Source: a virus. From it: 25,152 nt of DNA. Numbering within the stretch: the stretch's first letter is position 1; each line of letters begins with the position of its first letter. The translations under genes and the position numbers were made by a program. Under the pieces are notes generated by a model. The model ran no database searches and was not told the origin of the DNA. It saw nothing but the letters and a program-made list of their open reading frames with translations. Positions 8,829-15,918 of this stretch are shown here, piece by piece. Location of the stretch: positions 1 through 25,152 of IMG/VR virus record IMGVR_UViG_3300009157_000043, one strand, 5' to 3'.

Positions 8829-9630
8829 CCTCTACATCCCGATCTGGATGCGGGGCACTCCAATGGAGGCCGTCTACAAGGACGCCTGGATAGAGACCGG
8901 GGATGCGATGCTGGCCCGGGAACTGGTCCGGCAGACCGACTACTACTCGACCGCCTTCTCGGGCAATGTGCGTGACGACGGCTCGGTGCGCTACGACGAG
9001 GACACCTACCTGTCCTTCGTTGAGTCCTACTCCGATGCCATCCTCAGTGCAGGGCTGAATCCTGATCTGTTCACCAGCAAATATGGGGACCTGATCGCAG
9101 GCAATGTCTCCCCCAACGAGTTCGCCTCCCGTGTGGAAACGGTATACAACCGGGTAATCGACGCTGTGCCCGAGGTGAAGCAGAAGCTGAGTGACTACTA
9201 CGGGGTACCCATGACCAACCAGGCGATCATGGCCTCGTTCATGGATGCTGATGTAGGGGCTGCCATCCTGGAGAAGCGGATAGCCGTATCAGAGGTGGGT
9301 GCCGAAGCCTCTGTCCGTGGGTTCAACATCGCCCAAGACTTCGCCAACCGGCTCTACGAGGCAGGCACCGACACCACCAGCGAGGCTGCCCAGTTCTTTT
9401 CCCTGGCCGAAAACAGCCTCCCAGTGTTGAACGCCCTGGCTGCCAGACATGATGACCCGGATGACGATTTCAACCTGGAGGACTTTGCTGCTGCTGAGAT
9501 TTTCTCCGACCCGGGCCAGCGCCGGACCATCCGCAGGCTGCTCGCCCAGGAGCGGTCCACCTTCAGTCTGAGCAACGCCACCATCAGGCGTACTGATGGC
9601 TATGGTTTGACAGGGCTGGCAGATACTTAG
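8821..9630 (+). CDS. Putative virion protein, mostly helical, 269 aa
   Basis: The ATG lies inside the end of the 65-aa gene. The product is predominantly charged and helical, with segments such as GDLIAGNVSPNEFASRVE followed by a long amphipathic stretch, and no signal peptide or membrane helix. I have the impression of having seen this type among structural proteins of actinobacterial phages, but I cannot name a family. It is the last gene before a 209-nt non-coding stretch. Its stop codon sits in the middle of a 15-bp inverted repeat. By position, it is the end of the block upstream of the capsid genes. Confidence 0.5.
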   Translation: MPDLYIPIWMRGTPMEAVYKDAWIETGDAMLARELVRQTDYYSTAFSGNVRDDGSVRYDEDTYLSFVESYSDAILSAGLNPDLFTSKYGDLIAGNVSPNEFASRVETVYNRVIDAVPEVKQKLSDYYGVPMTNQAIMASFMDADVGAAILEKRIAVSEVGAEASVRGFNIAQDFANRLYEAGTDTTSEAAQFFSLAENSLPVLNALAARHDDPDDDFNLEDFAAAEIFSDPGQRRTIRRLLAQERSTFSLSNATIRRTDGYGLTGLADT

Positions 9631-9635
9631 TATCT
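9621..9635. repeat. Inverted repeat around a stop codon
   Basis: AGATAC-TTA-GTATCT has perfect 6-bp arms with 3 central bases, and the TAG of the 269-aa gene is at its centre and right arm. It is A/T-richer than its surroundings. It could be a weak stem-loop at the transcript end or a protein-binding site. There is no T-tract after it, so a classical intrinsic terminator is unlikely. Confidence 0.5.
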
Positions 9636-9839
9636 TCGGTTCTGCTTCTCGGAGTCGGCGCTCCGGGTCGTAGGCTTTGCATAGCTCGCCAAGGGAAACC
9701 GTCGTTACCCACCCTCCAAGGAGCGCAGGAGTCTGGCCTTGATGATGAGGCAGGTCCTGGCTCCGCTTGTCCCCCCTCATCCGGCACAGTCTCTACCGGC
9801 ATGGGGCTGTTGTACCGCAGATGCCGTGGAGGTATTGAC
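9631..9839 (+). promoter_or_regulatory. Non-coding leader before scaffold/capsid genes
   Basis: This is the longest stretch without a gene in the otherwise overlapping + strand cassette. I see no convincing ORF and no tRNA. It can form a stem CGGAG/CTCCG at 9650-9665 with a 6-nt loop, and a stem GATGAGG/CCTCATC (9744-9750 with 9775-9781). It ends with a strong GGAGG ribosome site before the ATG at 9840. A promoter or a processing/termination region that separates capsid-gene transcription from the upstream genes is a reasonable inference. I do not see clear -35 and -10 boxes. Confidence 0.4.
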
Positions 9840-10367
9840 ATGACGGACGAGCGACTACCCGCATCTGATGACGAGTTCAGTGAAGAGGAACTGGAAGAGG
9901 AAGCTCAGGCTCCGACTCCGCCTTCTGAACAGGACGGTCCGAAGGGTCTCCGCCAGAAGCTCTCACGAGTGGAGAAAGAGAACCGGTCACTGAGGGAGCA
10001 GGTGATGAAGAGTCACCTGGAAGCCTTGGGGCTACGACAGGACATCGGGTTGGGTAAGGCGATCTTCAAGGAATACTCGGGCGATTTCAGCCTTGAGGCC
10101 ATCCGGTCTTATGCGGCTGACGAGTACGGCCACGACAGTGGCACGGCACCCGTGGAACCCCCGGAGGTTGCCATCGCAGAGAAGGTGGCTGGTATGCACG
10201 CAGTTTCGACTTCGGTGATACCGCAGCCTCCGACCGACCAGGCAGCAGAGGCCGTAGCAAAGATGCACGACCCTGAAGCCACACGGGACGATGCTGTTGC
10301 CAGCCTCAATGCGAAGGTCGATCAGTTCGGCAGAGAGCAATACCCGCACGCATACCCAAAGCAATAG
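9840..10367 (+). CDS. Putative capsid scaffolding protein
   Basis: I start at the ATG at 9840 because GGAGG lies 6 nt upstream. A 13-codon upstream in-frame extension from 9801 has no ribosome site and an unrelated composition. The 175-aa product starts with a very acidic, disordered segment (SDDEFSEEELEEEAQAP). A short coiled-coil-like stretch of Lys, Glu, Leu and Arg follows (LRQKLSRVEKENRSLREQV), then an Ala/Pro/Glu-rich tail. This composition, its size and its place immediately before the major capsid gene fit a phage scaffolding protein that shapes the procapsid and is lost later. No maturation protease motif is seen in it. The call rests on composition and position, not on sequence homology. 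Confidence 0.65.
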   Translation: MTDERLPASDDEFSEEELEEEAQAPTPPSEQDGPKGLRQKLSRVEKENRSLREQVMKSHLEALGLRQDIGLGKAIFKEYSGDFSLEAIRSYAADEYGHDSGTAPVEPPEVAIAEKVAGMHAVSTSVIPQPPTDQAAEAVAKMHDPEATRDDAVASLNAKVDQFGREQYPHAYPKQ

Positions 10368-10387
10368 CTCTCTTGGAGGAATAGAAC

Positions 10388-11440
10388 GTGGCCGCATACG
10401 GCACAACCAACCAACCCGCTGCTGCTGTCCCCACGGGCGGCGTAGCCGGGTTCGGTACCTGGAACCTTCCCAACTTCGTGGGCGAGCTTTTTCGCCTCTC
10501 CCCCCTGGAAACGCCGCTCCTGACAATGATCGGCGGACTCAGCGGGGGAGTGTCACTGAGCGCACCCCACTTCGTGTGGCAGGACACACTGCACAGGGCA
10601 CCGGCCCTCACTCACGCCTCTAGGGGCCTGATTGAAGGTGACGATGCTGTGTTCAGTGCGCAGTCCCGCACCGAGCGTCAGAACGTCACCGAGATTTTCC
10701 AATACGGTGTCGAACTGACGTACACCAAGCAGGCCGCAACAGGGCTGCTCGGTACCTCGGGTGCCACACCCACTATCGGGGCCGAGAACATCCTCGGTAC
10801 CCAGCCGGTGCAGAACGAGATGGCGTGGCAGCTTCAGATCAAGCTGGAGCAGGCCGCTCTCGACTGCGAGATTGCCTTCCTCACCGGCACCTTCGCCTAC
10901 CCGTCTGACGGTACGGCGAGGCGCACACAGGGCATCATCGGTGCCATCACCGACATCGCCCTGGATGCTGACCTGGCTGCCAACTTCGGCGTCACGGCCC
11001 CTGCCCCGGTGACAGGTTCCGTCCTGTTGGAGCAGTTGGGCCAGAGCCTCTACGACAACGGTTCCCCGCAAAGGAACATGGTTGTCATGGTGTCCTCGGC
11101 AGCGAAGAGGCTCATCTCAGCCGCCTACACCAACAGCAACGCCCAGCCCCGAGACCGGAGCGTGTTCGGCGTCAATGTGACGGATGTCATCACCAACTTC
11201 GGGACGTTCCCGATTGTGTTGAACCGTCACCTGGCAGCTACCACGGTCCTCGCCTTGGAGTTGAGCGTGATGGCTCCTGCCTTCCTGCCCATCCCGGGCA
11301 AGGGGCATTTCTTCCTGGAGCCTCTCGCCAAGTCCGGGTCGTATGACCGCCAGCAACTGTACGGAGAAATCGGTCTCCGCTACGGGCCACAGGGGTGGCA
11401 CGCCAAGGTCATCGACTTCGACGGTGGAGCCACTGTCTGA
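10388..11440 (+). CDS. Major capsid protein, SU10-like (DUF5309) type
   Basis: The GTG start has GGAGGA 8-9 nt upstream. The 350-aa product resembles the SU10-like major capsid family, an HK97-fold group. It has an N-terminal Ala/Pro/Gly region, then NFVGELFRLSPLETPLLTMI, then a GG.S...FVWQDTLHRA segment. An acidic loop with V..IFQYGVELTYTKQA and a QLQIKLEQAALDCEIAFLTG helix follow. The last third contains the usual TDVITNFGTFPIVLNR and a C-terminal DRQQLYGEIGLRYGPQGWHAKVID segment. It forms the capsid shell. It follows the scaffold gene and is followed by a strong hairpin, which is common after highly expressed capsid genes. This is one of the most secure calls in the window. Confidence 0.88.
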   Translation: MAAYGTTNQPAAAVPTGGVAGFGTWNLPNFVGELFRLSPLETPLLTMIGGLSGGVSLSAPHFVWQDTLHRAPALTHASRGLIEGDDAVFSAQSRTERQNVTEIFQYGVELTYTKQAATGLLGTSGATPTIGAENILGTQPVQNEMAWQLQIKLEQAALDCEIAFLTGTFAYPSDGTARRTQGIIGAITDIALDADLAANFGVTAPAPVTGSVLLEQLGQSLYDNGSPQRNMVVMVSSAAKRLISAAYTNSNAQPRDRSVFGVNVTDVITNFGTFPIVLNRHLAATTVLALELSVMAPAFLPIPGKGHFFLEPLAKSGSYDRQQLYGEIGLRYGPQGWHAKVIDFDGGATV

Positions 11441-11448
11441 CAGACCCT

Positions 11449-11487
11449 CGGAAGGGGGGCGGGTACCTGCATCCCTGCCCCCCTCCG
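11449..11487 (+). terminator. Strong G/C hairpin after the capsid gene
   Basis: CGGA-a-GGGGGGC (11449-11460) pairs with GCCCCCC-TCCG (11477-11487), giving 11 base pairs with one bulged A. The stem can extend inward through GGG/CCC. It lies in the 62-nt gap after the capsid stop codon. There is no T-run after it, so it may attenuate transcription, protect the capsid message from decay, or act as a host-type T-less terminator. Confidence 0.6.
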
Positions 11488-11502
11488 GGAAAGGATTGAA
11501 CA

Positions 11503-11898
11503 ATGGCTCTAGGAGTCAACACCACCACACGCCACGCCTGGTTGGATGCGATTACCACCCGGGCTGGAGCTTCCGCACTGCTCCGCATCTACGACGGTTC
11601 ACGTCCCGCCACTGGTGGTGCCGCCACCACCCTGCTCGCCGAACTCACCTGTAACGCCACCTTCGCCCCCGCCGCTGCCGGTGGGGTACTCACCTTGAAC
11701 GCCATCACTGCCGATGCCTCGGCCAATGCCACCGGTACGGCCACCTGGTTCCGCATTGTCCAATCCGGTGGCTCGACTCATGTGTTCGACGGGAACGTGG
11801 GCACCTCCGGGTCTGACCTCAACTTCAACACGGTGTCCTTCGTGGTGGGTGGGAACGTGGCCGTGACCTCGTTCACGATTACCGCACCTAACCCCTGA
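11503..11898 (+). CDS. Putative capsid-associated or decoration protein, 131 aa
   Basis: The ATG is preceded by AAAGGA. The product is rich in Ala, Thr and Gly and looks like a single beta-sandwich. It has LLRIYDGSRPATGGAATTLL near the start, then ATWFRIVQSGG and HVFDGNVGTSGSDLNFNT, and a final beta strand. Proteins with this LRIYDG...TWFRI...DG pattern are often found beside phage capsid genes, usually annotated as hypothetical. Its place directly after the capsid gene, with its own ribosome site and after the hairpin, fits a decoration or head-associated protein. That role is an inference. Confidence 0.5.
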   Translation: MALGVNTTTRHAWLDAITTRAGASALLRIYDGSRPATGGAATTLLAELTCNATFAPAAAGGVLTLNAITADASANATGTATWFRIVQSGGSTHVFDGNVGTSGSDLNFNTVSFVVGGNVAVTSFTITAPNP

Positions 11899-11910
11899 TC
11901 GGAGGGCTGG

Positions 11911-12555
11911 ATGCCTGGTGTTGAAATCTCCGCCCTCCCCGATGGCGGCGCTGTCGTTGCTGCTGACGAGTTCGCCCTCAACGATGCGGGCACGACACGG
12001 AAAGCTACTGCCGCCCAAATGCTCACCTTCGTCAAGGGGAACAGTGCGGTCTACAACGCTTCGGTCGCTGCTCAGGGTGCGGGCTTTGCTTCCGACACCT
12101 ACCTGACCGGAAGCTCCATCGCTATCCCCGCCAGCCGGTTGCAGGCCAAGTCGATCTACCGCTGCAAGTTCAACGCTGTCAAGACCGCAGCGGGCACGGC
12201 CACTCCCATCATCCAGGTGCGCTTCGGCACCAACGGGACCACCGCTGACACCTCCCGGGGCACGCTCACCCATTCGGCGCAGACCGGCGTGATCGACGAG
12301 ATGACCTACGAGTTCATCGCCATCTTCCGCACTGTCGGCTCGGGCACGTCGGCTGTCCTCCAATCGTTGGGTCAGATCAACCACCGCCTGTCCATCACCG
12401 GGTTTGGCACCGGGGTGTCCGAGCCAGAGATTGCCACATCGGGAGGCTTCGACTCGACTGTCGCCAACAGCATCATCGGCCTCAGCGTGAACGGTGGCAC
12501 ATCGGCATCGTGGACGGTCAACGTTGTCACCGCTGAACTAGTCAACCTGGCGTAG
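11911..12555 (+). CDS. Putative virion appendage protein, 214 aa
   Basis: The ATG has GGAGGG about 4 nt upstream. The N-terminus (ISALPDGGAVVAADEFALND, then GTTRKATAAQM) is the short 'ISALP...DEF...KATA' motif common at the start of phage tail-fibre and appendage proteins, where it seems to mediate attachment to the particle. The rest, from about residue 45, is Thr/Ser/Gly-rich and beta-like, with no charged helical region. It is reminiscent of the jelly-roll C-terminal domains of the fibre proteins encoded further right. I infer a structural appendage or receptor-contacting protein. Its location close to the capsid genes leaves a capsid-fibre role open. Confidence 0.5.
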   Translation: MPGVEISALPDGGAVVAADEFALNDAGTTRKATAAQMLTFVKGNSAVYNASVAAQGAGFASDTYLTGSSIAIPASRLQAKSIYRCKFNAVKTAAGTATPIIQVRFGTNGTTADTSRGTLTHSAQTGVIDEMTYEFIAIFRTVGSGTSAVLQSLGQINHRLSITGFGTGVSEPEIATSGGFDSTVANSIIGLSVNGGTSASWTVNVVTAELVNLA

Positions 12556-12565
12556 AGGGGGGCCT

Positions 12566-14155
12566 ATGGCCTTCCCCACCGTAGCCAGTCTCCAAGAGAC
12601 CACGGTGGCGTCGATGTCCACGACGCACAACATCGCTCATGGGGCGACGGTCAACGCCGGGGACCTGCTGGTGATGATCTTCGTCGGGTCCCAGGTGGGA
12701 GCCGACGAGACCTACACCATCACCGACCCGTCCGGCTGGACACTGCTTGCCGAGAACCAATACAACGACGGCTCGGGCAACAACCGGCAGAACACCGGCG
12801 TCTACTACAAGGTGGCCTCGGGTTCTGAGGGTGGCACCACGGTCAACGTGGCTACCAGTGCCTCGGTGTCTGCCGCAGCCCAGGTCTACCGGATTACTGC
12901 TGGCACCCACAACAGTGCCGTGGAGATTGGCACCTTCTCCGAGGTGGAGGATGGGGCCAACCCGAACCCACCATCCCTGACCCCTTCGTGGGGTTCGGCG
13001 GACACGCTGTGGCTTGCGGTCGCCACCTGGGAGGACTCGGACTTTTTCGCCTCTGCTGCTCCCGCCTCCTACACCAACCTGACCACGGAGATTGCCGACT
13101 CCACTGAGGATGCGGTCATCTCGTCGGCTCGCCGGGAGAACGCCACCGCTACCGAGGACCCAGGCACCTTCACCGCTGCTGCCGAGAAGCATCAGGCTTT
13201 CGTCATCGCCATCGAACCAGCAGGTGGTGGTGGCGCAGGGTCGATGGACGGGTCGATACTGCTGGAGGGCACCGACGACTACCTGATTCTTGAAGGTGGC
13301 ACCGATGACGACCCCATCTTGCAGGAGGGTTTCACCTGGCCTGCTGCTGCCAGTGGTACTGCTGCCGTCACCCTGGATGCCTTTGTCTCTGCTGCATCGG
13401 GAACGTTCACCCCTCCACCGATAACCGGTACCTCTGCGGTGACGTTGGCGGACTTTGTATCCGCTGCCAGCGGTACGTTCATAGCCCCGATCACGGGTAC
13501 CAGTGCGGTCACCCTGGGAGATTTCCTCTCCACTGCTGCCGGTACTTTCACTCCACCGCCCATCACTGGCACCTCGGCTGTCACTCTTGGGGATTTCGTA
13601 TCTGCTGCCAGCGGTACCTACACCCTGCCCCCTATCACCGGTACGGCTGCGGTCACTCTCGGTGAATTCCTCTCCACAGCCACAGGAATCCACGCTGCTG
13701 GCCCGGAAGGTACGGCGGCCGTCACCCTCGGGGACTTCATCAGCGATGCGTCAGGGACGTTCACACCGGCCCCTGCCACCGGTACAGCGGACATCACCCT
13801 GGGGGATTTCATTTCGGACGGTGTTGGGACCTTCTCCCCTCCGGCCATCACAGGTACAGCAGCAGTCACCCTGGATGACTTTGTTACCAGTGCTGATGGG
13901 GCTTTCTCGTTCCCGATCACGGGCACTGCTGACGTGGTGCTTGGAGATTTTGCAGCAGTCGGAGTGGGGGCCTTCTACACCACCAACGTCCCCCAGGGTG
14001 GTGTGGTGTCAGGGGGTAGCGGAGCTACCGACACCAGTGGAGGTACCTTGCGACAATCAGACGTTGCCGGAACCAGTGGTGCCAGTAAATTGAGACCATC
14101 TCCGGGGTCTCCCCGGGTGGGTGGTGGTGGTGGTCAACCGAGCGTGGAGGAATGA
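12566..14155 (+). CDS. Repeat-containing putative fibre or decoration protein, 529 aa
   Basis: The ATG follows GAGGGGGGCCT. The first ~220 residues form a beta-rich globular domain, beginning MAFPTVASLQ and ending near FVIAIEPAGGGG. A short acidic linker (GSILLEGTDDYLILEGG, then DDDPILQEG) leads to nine tandem units of 23-24 residues (consensus GTxAVTLGDFxSxASGTFTPPPIT, residues 264-471). The tail is Gly/Ser/Thr-rich with a final basic-acidic end. No signal peptide or membrane helix is present. The repeats look like a beta-strand-turn ladder, suited to an elongated stalk. Its location among virion genes suggests an external fibre or a capsid-surface protein. The opposite strand is open over a long stretch here, but only as a compositional shadow. 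Confidence 0.6.
   Translation: MAFPTVASLQETTVASMSTTHNIAHGATVNAGDLLVMIFVGSQVGADETYTITDPSGWTLLAENQYNDGSGNNRQNTGVYYKVASGSEGGTTVNVATSASVSAAAQVYRITAGTHNSAVEIGTFSEVEDGANPNPPSLTPSWGSADTLWLAVATWEDSDFFASAAPASYTNLTTEIADSTEDAVISSARRENATATEDPGTFTAAAEKHQAFVIAIEPAGGGGAGSMDGSILLEGTDDYLILEGGTDDDPILQEGFTWPAAASGTAAVTLDAFVSAASGTFTPPPITGTSAVTLADFVSAASGTFIAPITGTSAVTLGDFLSTAAGTFTPPPITGTSAVTLGDFVSAASGTYTLPPITGTAAVTLGEFLSTATGIHAAGPEGTAAVTLGDFISDASGTFTPAPATGTADITLGDFISDGVGTFSPPAITGTAAVTLDDFVTSADGAFSFPITGTADVVLGDFAAVGVGAFYTTNVPQGGVVSGGSGATDTSGGTLRQSDVAGTSGASKLRPSPGSPRVGGGGGQPSVEE
13355..13978 (+). repeat. Nine tandem ~69/72-bp repeats within the 529-aa gene
   Basis: Units start GGT-AC-GC... and encode GT(A/S)(A/D)(V/I)(T/V)L(G/D/A)(D/E/A)F. 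The first eight are 24, 23, 24, 24, 23, 24, 24 and 23 codons long. The ninth is partial and begins at 13922. Amino-acid identity between units is high at the GTxAVTL and DF positions and low in the Pro/Thr turn. Nucleotide spelling differs widely between units, so they are not a recent slippage expansion. Confidence 0.9.
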
Positions 14156-14634
14156 TGCCCAAGTTGGAGGATGGTGGTGGTGCGTCACGGACGACAGACC
14201 CGGCAAGTGGGTCGTCCACAGGTACCGATGTTTCCCTGCGGGAGTATGTCTTTGCTCTCCGTGCGGCTGACCTGGCGTTCCATGAGGAACGGGACCGCAG
14301 GTACACCGAGGTGGCGCAGGAGCGGGAAAAGGCGCTGAAGATCAAAGAGGAAGCGGACAAGGCTGCTCTCCAACTGGCCCGGGAAATCCAGACTTACAAG
14401 GACGAGAAGGCCAATGAGCTTCGGGAGCAGATCAGCCAGGAGCGTGGGCTGTATGTGTCCCAGGGTGAACTCAAGTCGGCTCTTGCTGAAATCCAGGCCA
14501 CTCTCAAGCCGATCCTCGACTTTGTGGCAGGCCAACGAGGGGAAAGACAGGGCACTTTCGACCAGCGGCAGCTTGTTCAGTGGGCGGCAGGGCTGGTCTT
14601 GGCCGGACTCACCATCTACTTCGCATTCAACTAG
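14155..14634 (+). CDS. Coiled-coil protein with C-terminal membrane helix
   Basis: Two ATGs lie in tandem at 14152 and 14155. GGAGG ends at 14150, so the second has better spacing. The first would overlap the previous stop as ATGA. The 159-aa product has a disordered Gly/Ser/Thr start, then a long charged helix of about 85 residues (for example ERDRRYTEVAQEREKALKIK and LAREIQTYKDEKANELREQI). It ends in one hydrophobic segment (WAAGLVLAGLTIYFAF). Proteins with this ERDRRY...KALKIKEEAD...YKDEKANELREQI pattern and a C-terminal anchor recur in phage structural or lysis cassettes, and some are labelled holin-like. Here a better holin is present at 19824, so I leave the role open. It may be a membrane-contacting virion or lysis accessory protein. 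Confidence 0.55.
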   Translation: MPKLEDGGGASRTTDPASGSSTGTDVSLREYVFALRAADLAFHEERDRRYTEVAQEREKALKIKEEADKAALQLAREIQTYKDEKANELREQISQERGLYVSQGELKSALAEIQATLKPILDFVAGQRGERQGTFDQRQLVQWAAGLVLAGLTIYFAFN

Positions 14635-14650
14635 GAGGTACTCTCACACC

Positions 14651-15034
14651 ATGCCCGCTCAAACAGCCCAGGTAGGGCAAGCCTTCTATCAGGAGTTCGA
14701 CACTGCTCCCGCCCTGCGGCGACAGCTATTGGATGGGACGGGCACACCCTTGGACCTGACCGGGGCCAGTGTCACCATCGACATTGCCCACACCTCCTAC
14801 GACTACTACTACTCCCCAATGAGGCGGATAGTGGAGGATGGGGCCTGCATCGTGGAAGGGGGCACAGAGGGGTGGGTGCAGTGGGAGCCGGGAGTAGGTG
14901 AGCTATCGCCACCTGGCAACTACCGGTATAGGTTCACCATCACCTATGGGGGTGGTACCCAGCAGACAGTTCCGGCCAACACCAGTGAGGCGCTGACGAT
15001 CACTACCCGAGTAGGAGGTCCTGGCGGCGCATGA
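14651..15034 (+). CDS. BppU-like baseplate/tail Ig-type domain protein
   Basis: I start at the ATG at 14651, with GGAGG 12 nt upstream. The frame is open further upstream, but that part overlaps the previous gene in another frame. The 127-aa product has the look of the N-terminal domain of BppU-type phage proteins. It has a polar start, then PLDLTGASVTIDIAH and a Cys-containing strand (GACIVEGGTEGWVQWEPGVG). It ends with ELSPPGNYRYRFTITYGGG plus TQQTVPANTSEALTI. This is a small immunoglobulin-like beta-sandwich that usually links receptor-binding modules to the tail. It overlaps the next gene by an ATGA. The family call is from pattern only. Confidence 0.6.
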   Translation: MPAQTAQVGQAFYQEFDTAPALRRQLLDGTGTPLDLTGASVTIDIAHTSYDYYYSPMRRIVEDGACIVEGGTEGWVQWEPGVGELSPPGNYRYRFTITYGGGTQQTVPANTSEALTITTRVGGPGGA

Positions 15035-15918
15035 GTGACATGAGGAACCTGGTTGACCGGGCTTTCCGCACCTACCTGGAACCCCCCAATGCTCGGGCGG
15101 CTATCGCCAAGCTGGACGGGGCGATACTGGCTACGGATACTGCTCTCATTGTGGACATCACCGCTTGGCAGGTACCCGAAGATGAGGAACTGATGCGTCA
15201 GGGGGTGCTGTTGGAGATAGACAGCGAACTGATAGAGGTTCTCACCTACGACGAGTTCACCGGGACGTGCGACGTGGACCGTGCCAAAGAGGGGACTGTG
15301 GCTGTGGACCATGCTGATCGAAGTTCGATCAAACTCTCCCCCAACTACACCCGTCTGTCCGTGTTTGAGGCTTTGGCCGACAACATCAGCCAGCTATACC
15401 CCAGCCTCTACACGGTGCGGGCAGTGATGGTTCAAGGGGGTAGGGCAGCAGCGATGGAGGACCCTCTGGCCGTGGACATCGTGGAGATGACCGCTGGTGC
15501 CAACGGTGGGCCACCCATCGGAGGGAAGATCGTTGATTTCCACCCTGATATTGGAGGCAGGGCAGTGGTGGCCGACCAGATGATGGGGTCAGCATGGGTG
15601 CGCTATCGCCGCAGGTTCGGTTCGGCCACCAGTGAGGATGACACCTATGAGGACCTCGGCCTCGACCCTCGTTGGGCCAACATCGCTCTGATAGGTGCTT
15701 GTGCCGACCTGTTCGTAGGCCAGGACATCGAAGCCTCCCAGGTGGAGTGGGTGGGTGGGGTGCTGGCTGCTGAGAACATCACTGTGGGCACCAGGGCACA
15801 GGTGGCAGGGGCCATGCTCCGGTACAGGGAGGTGCTGATGGACCGGGCCAAGTCTGAGATGCGGGCTGAATACAAGACCACGATGAGATTCCGTCCCACC
15901 CAGGTGTCGTTCCGCTGA
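15031..15918 (+). CDS. Putative head-tail adaptor/connector protein
   Basis: Its ATGA start overlaps the stop of the BppU-like gene. Residues ~25-105 form a beta domain (ALIVDITAWQVPEDEEL, then GVLLEIDSELIEVLTYD, then CDVDRAKEGTVAVDHADRSS). A segment SVFEALADNISQLYPSLYTV follows, a pattern seen in proteins that sit between the portal and the tail in podovirus-like phages. A C-terminal helical part ends near MDRAKSEMRAEYKTTMRF. The beta domain resembles the N-terminal domain of the fibre protein at 17930. The position just before a large beta-rich tail gene fits a connector. One 17-bp palindrome (15315) lies in the coding sequence. The role is inferred. Confidence 0.5.
   Translation: MSDMRNLVDRAFRTYLEPPNARAAIAKLDGAILATDTALIVDITAWQVPEDEELMRQGVLLEIDSELIEVLTYDEFTGTCDVDRAKEGTVAVDHADRSSIKLSPNYTRLSVFEALADNISQLYPSLYTVRAVMVQGGRAAAMEDPLAVDIVEMTAGANGGPPIGGKIVDFHPDIGGRAVVADQMMGSAWVRYRRRFGSATSEDDTYEDLGLDPRWANIALIGACADLFVGQDIEASQVEWVGGVLAAENITVGTRAQVAGAMLRYREVLMDRAKSEMRAEYKTTMRFRPTQVSFR
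15315..15331 (+). repeat. 17-bp dispersed palindrome, copy 2
   Basis: TGATCGAAGTTCGATCA, with perfect 8-bp arms and a central G instead of A. It is inside the adaptor gene, about one third of the way along, and encodes Asp-Arg-Ser-Ser-Ile in the same codon phase as copy 1. Confidence 0.9.

Noticed and set aside
9289-9780. Open frame on the - strand across the non-coding gap
   Set aside because: Most of it is the shadow of the 269-aa gene, no ribosome site is visible, and direction is against the cassette.
9801-9839. Longer N-terminus for the scaffold protein, from the ATG at 9801
   Set aside because: No ribosome site there, whereas GGAGG precedes the ATG at 9840 and the protein from 9840 has the expected acidic start.
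12542-13693. Long open frame on the - strand opposite the repeat protein gene (383 codons)
   Set aside because: It is a compositional shadow of the G+C-rich repeat gene, rich in Gly/Arg/Ser, has no neighbour coupling or ribosome site, and the + strand frame has clear protein repeats.
13355-13978. CRISPR-like regular repeats
   Set aside because: Units are coding, contiguous without spacers, and conserved in protein rather than in DNA.
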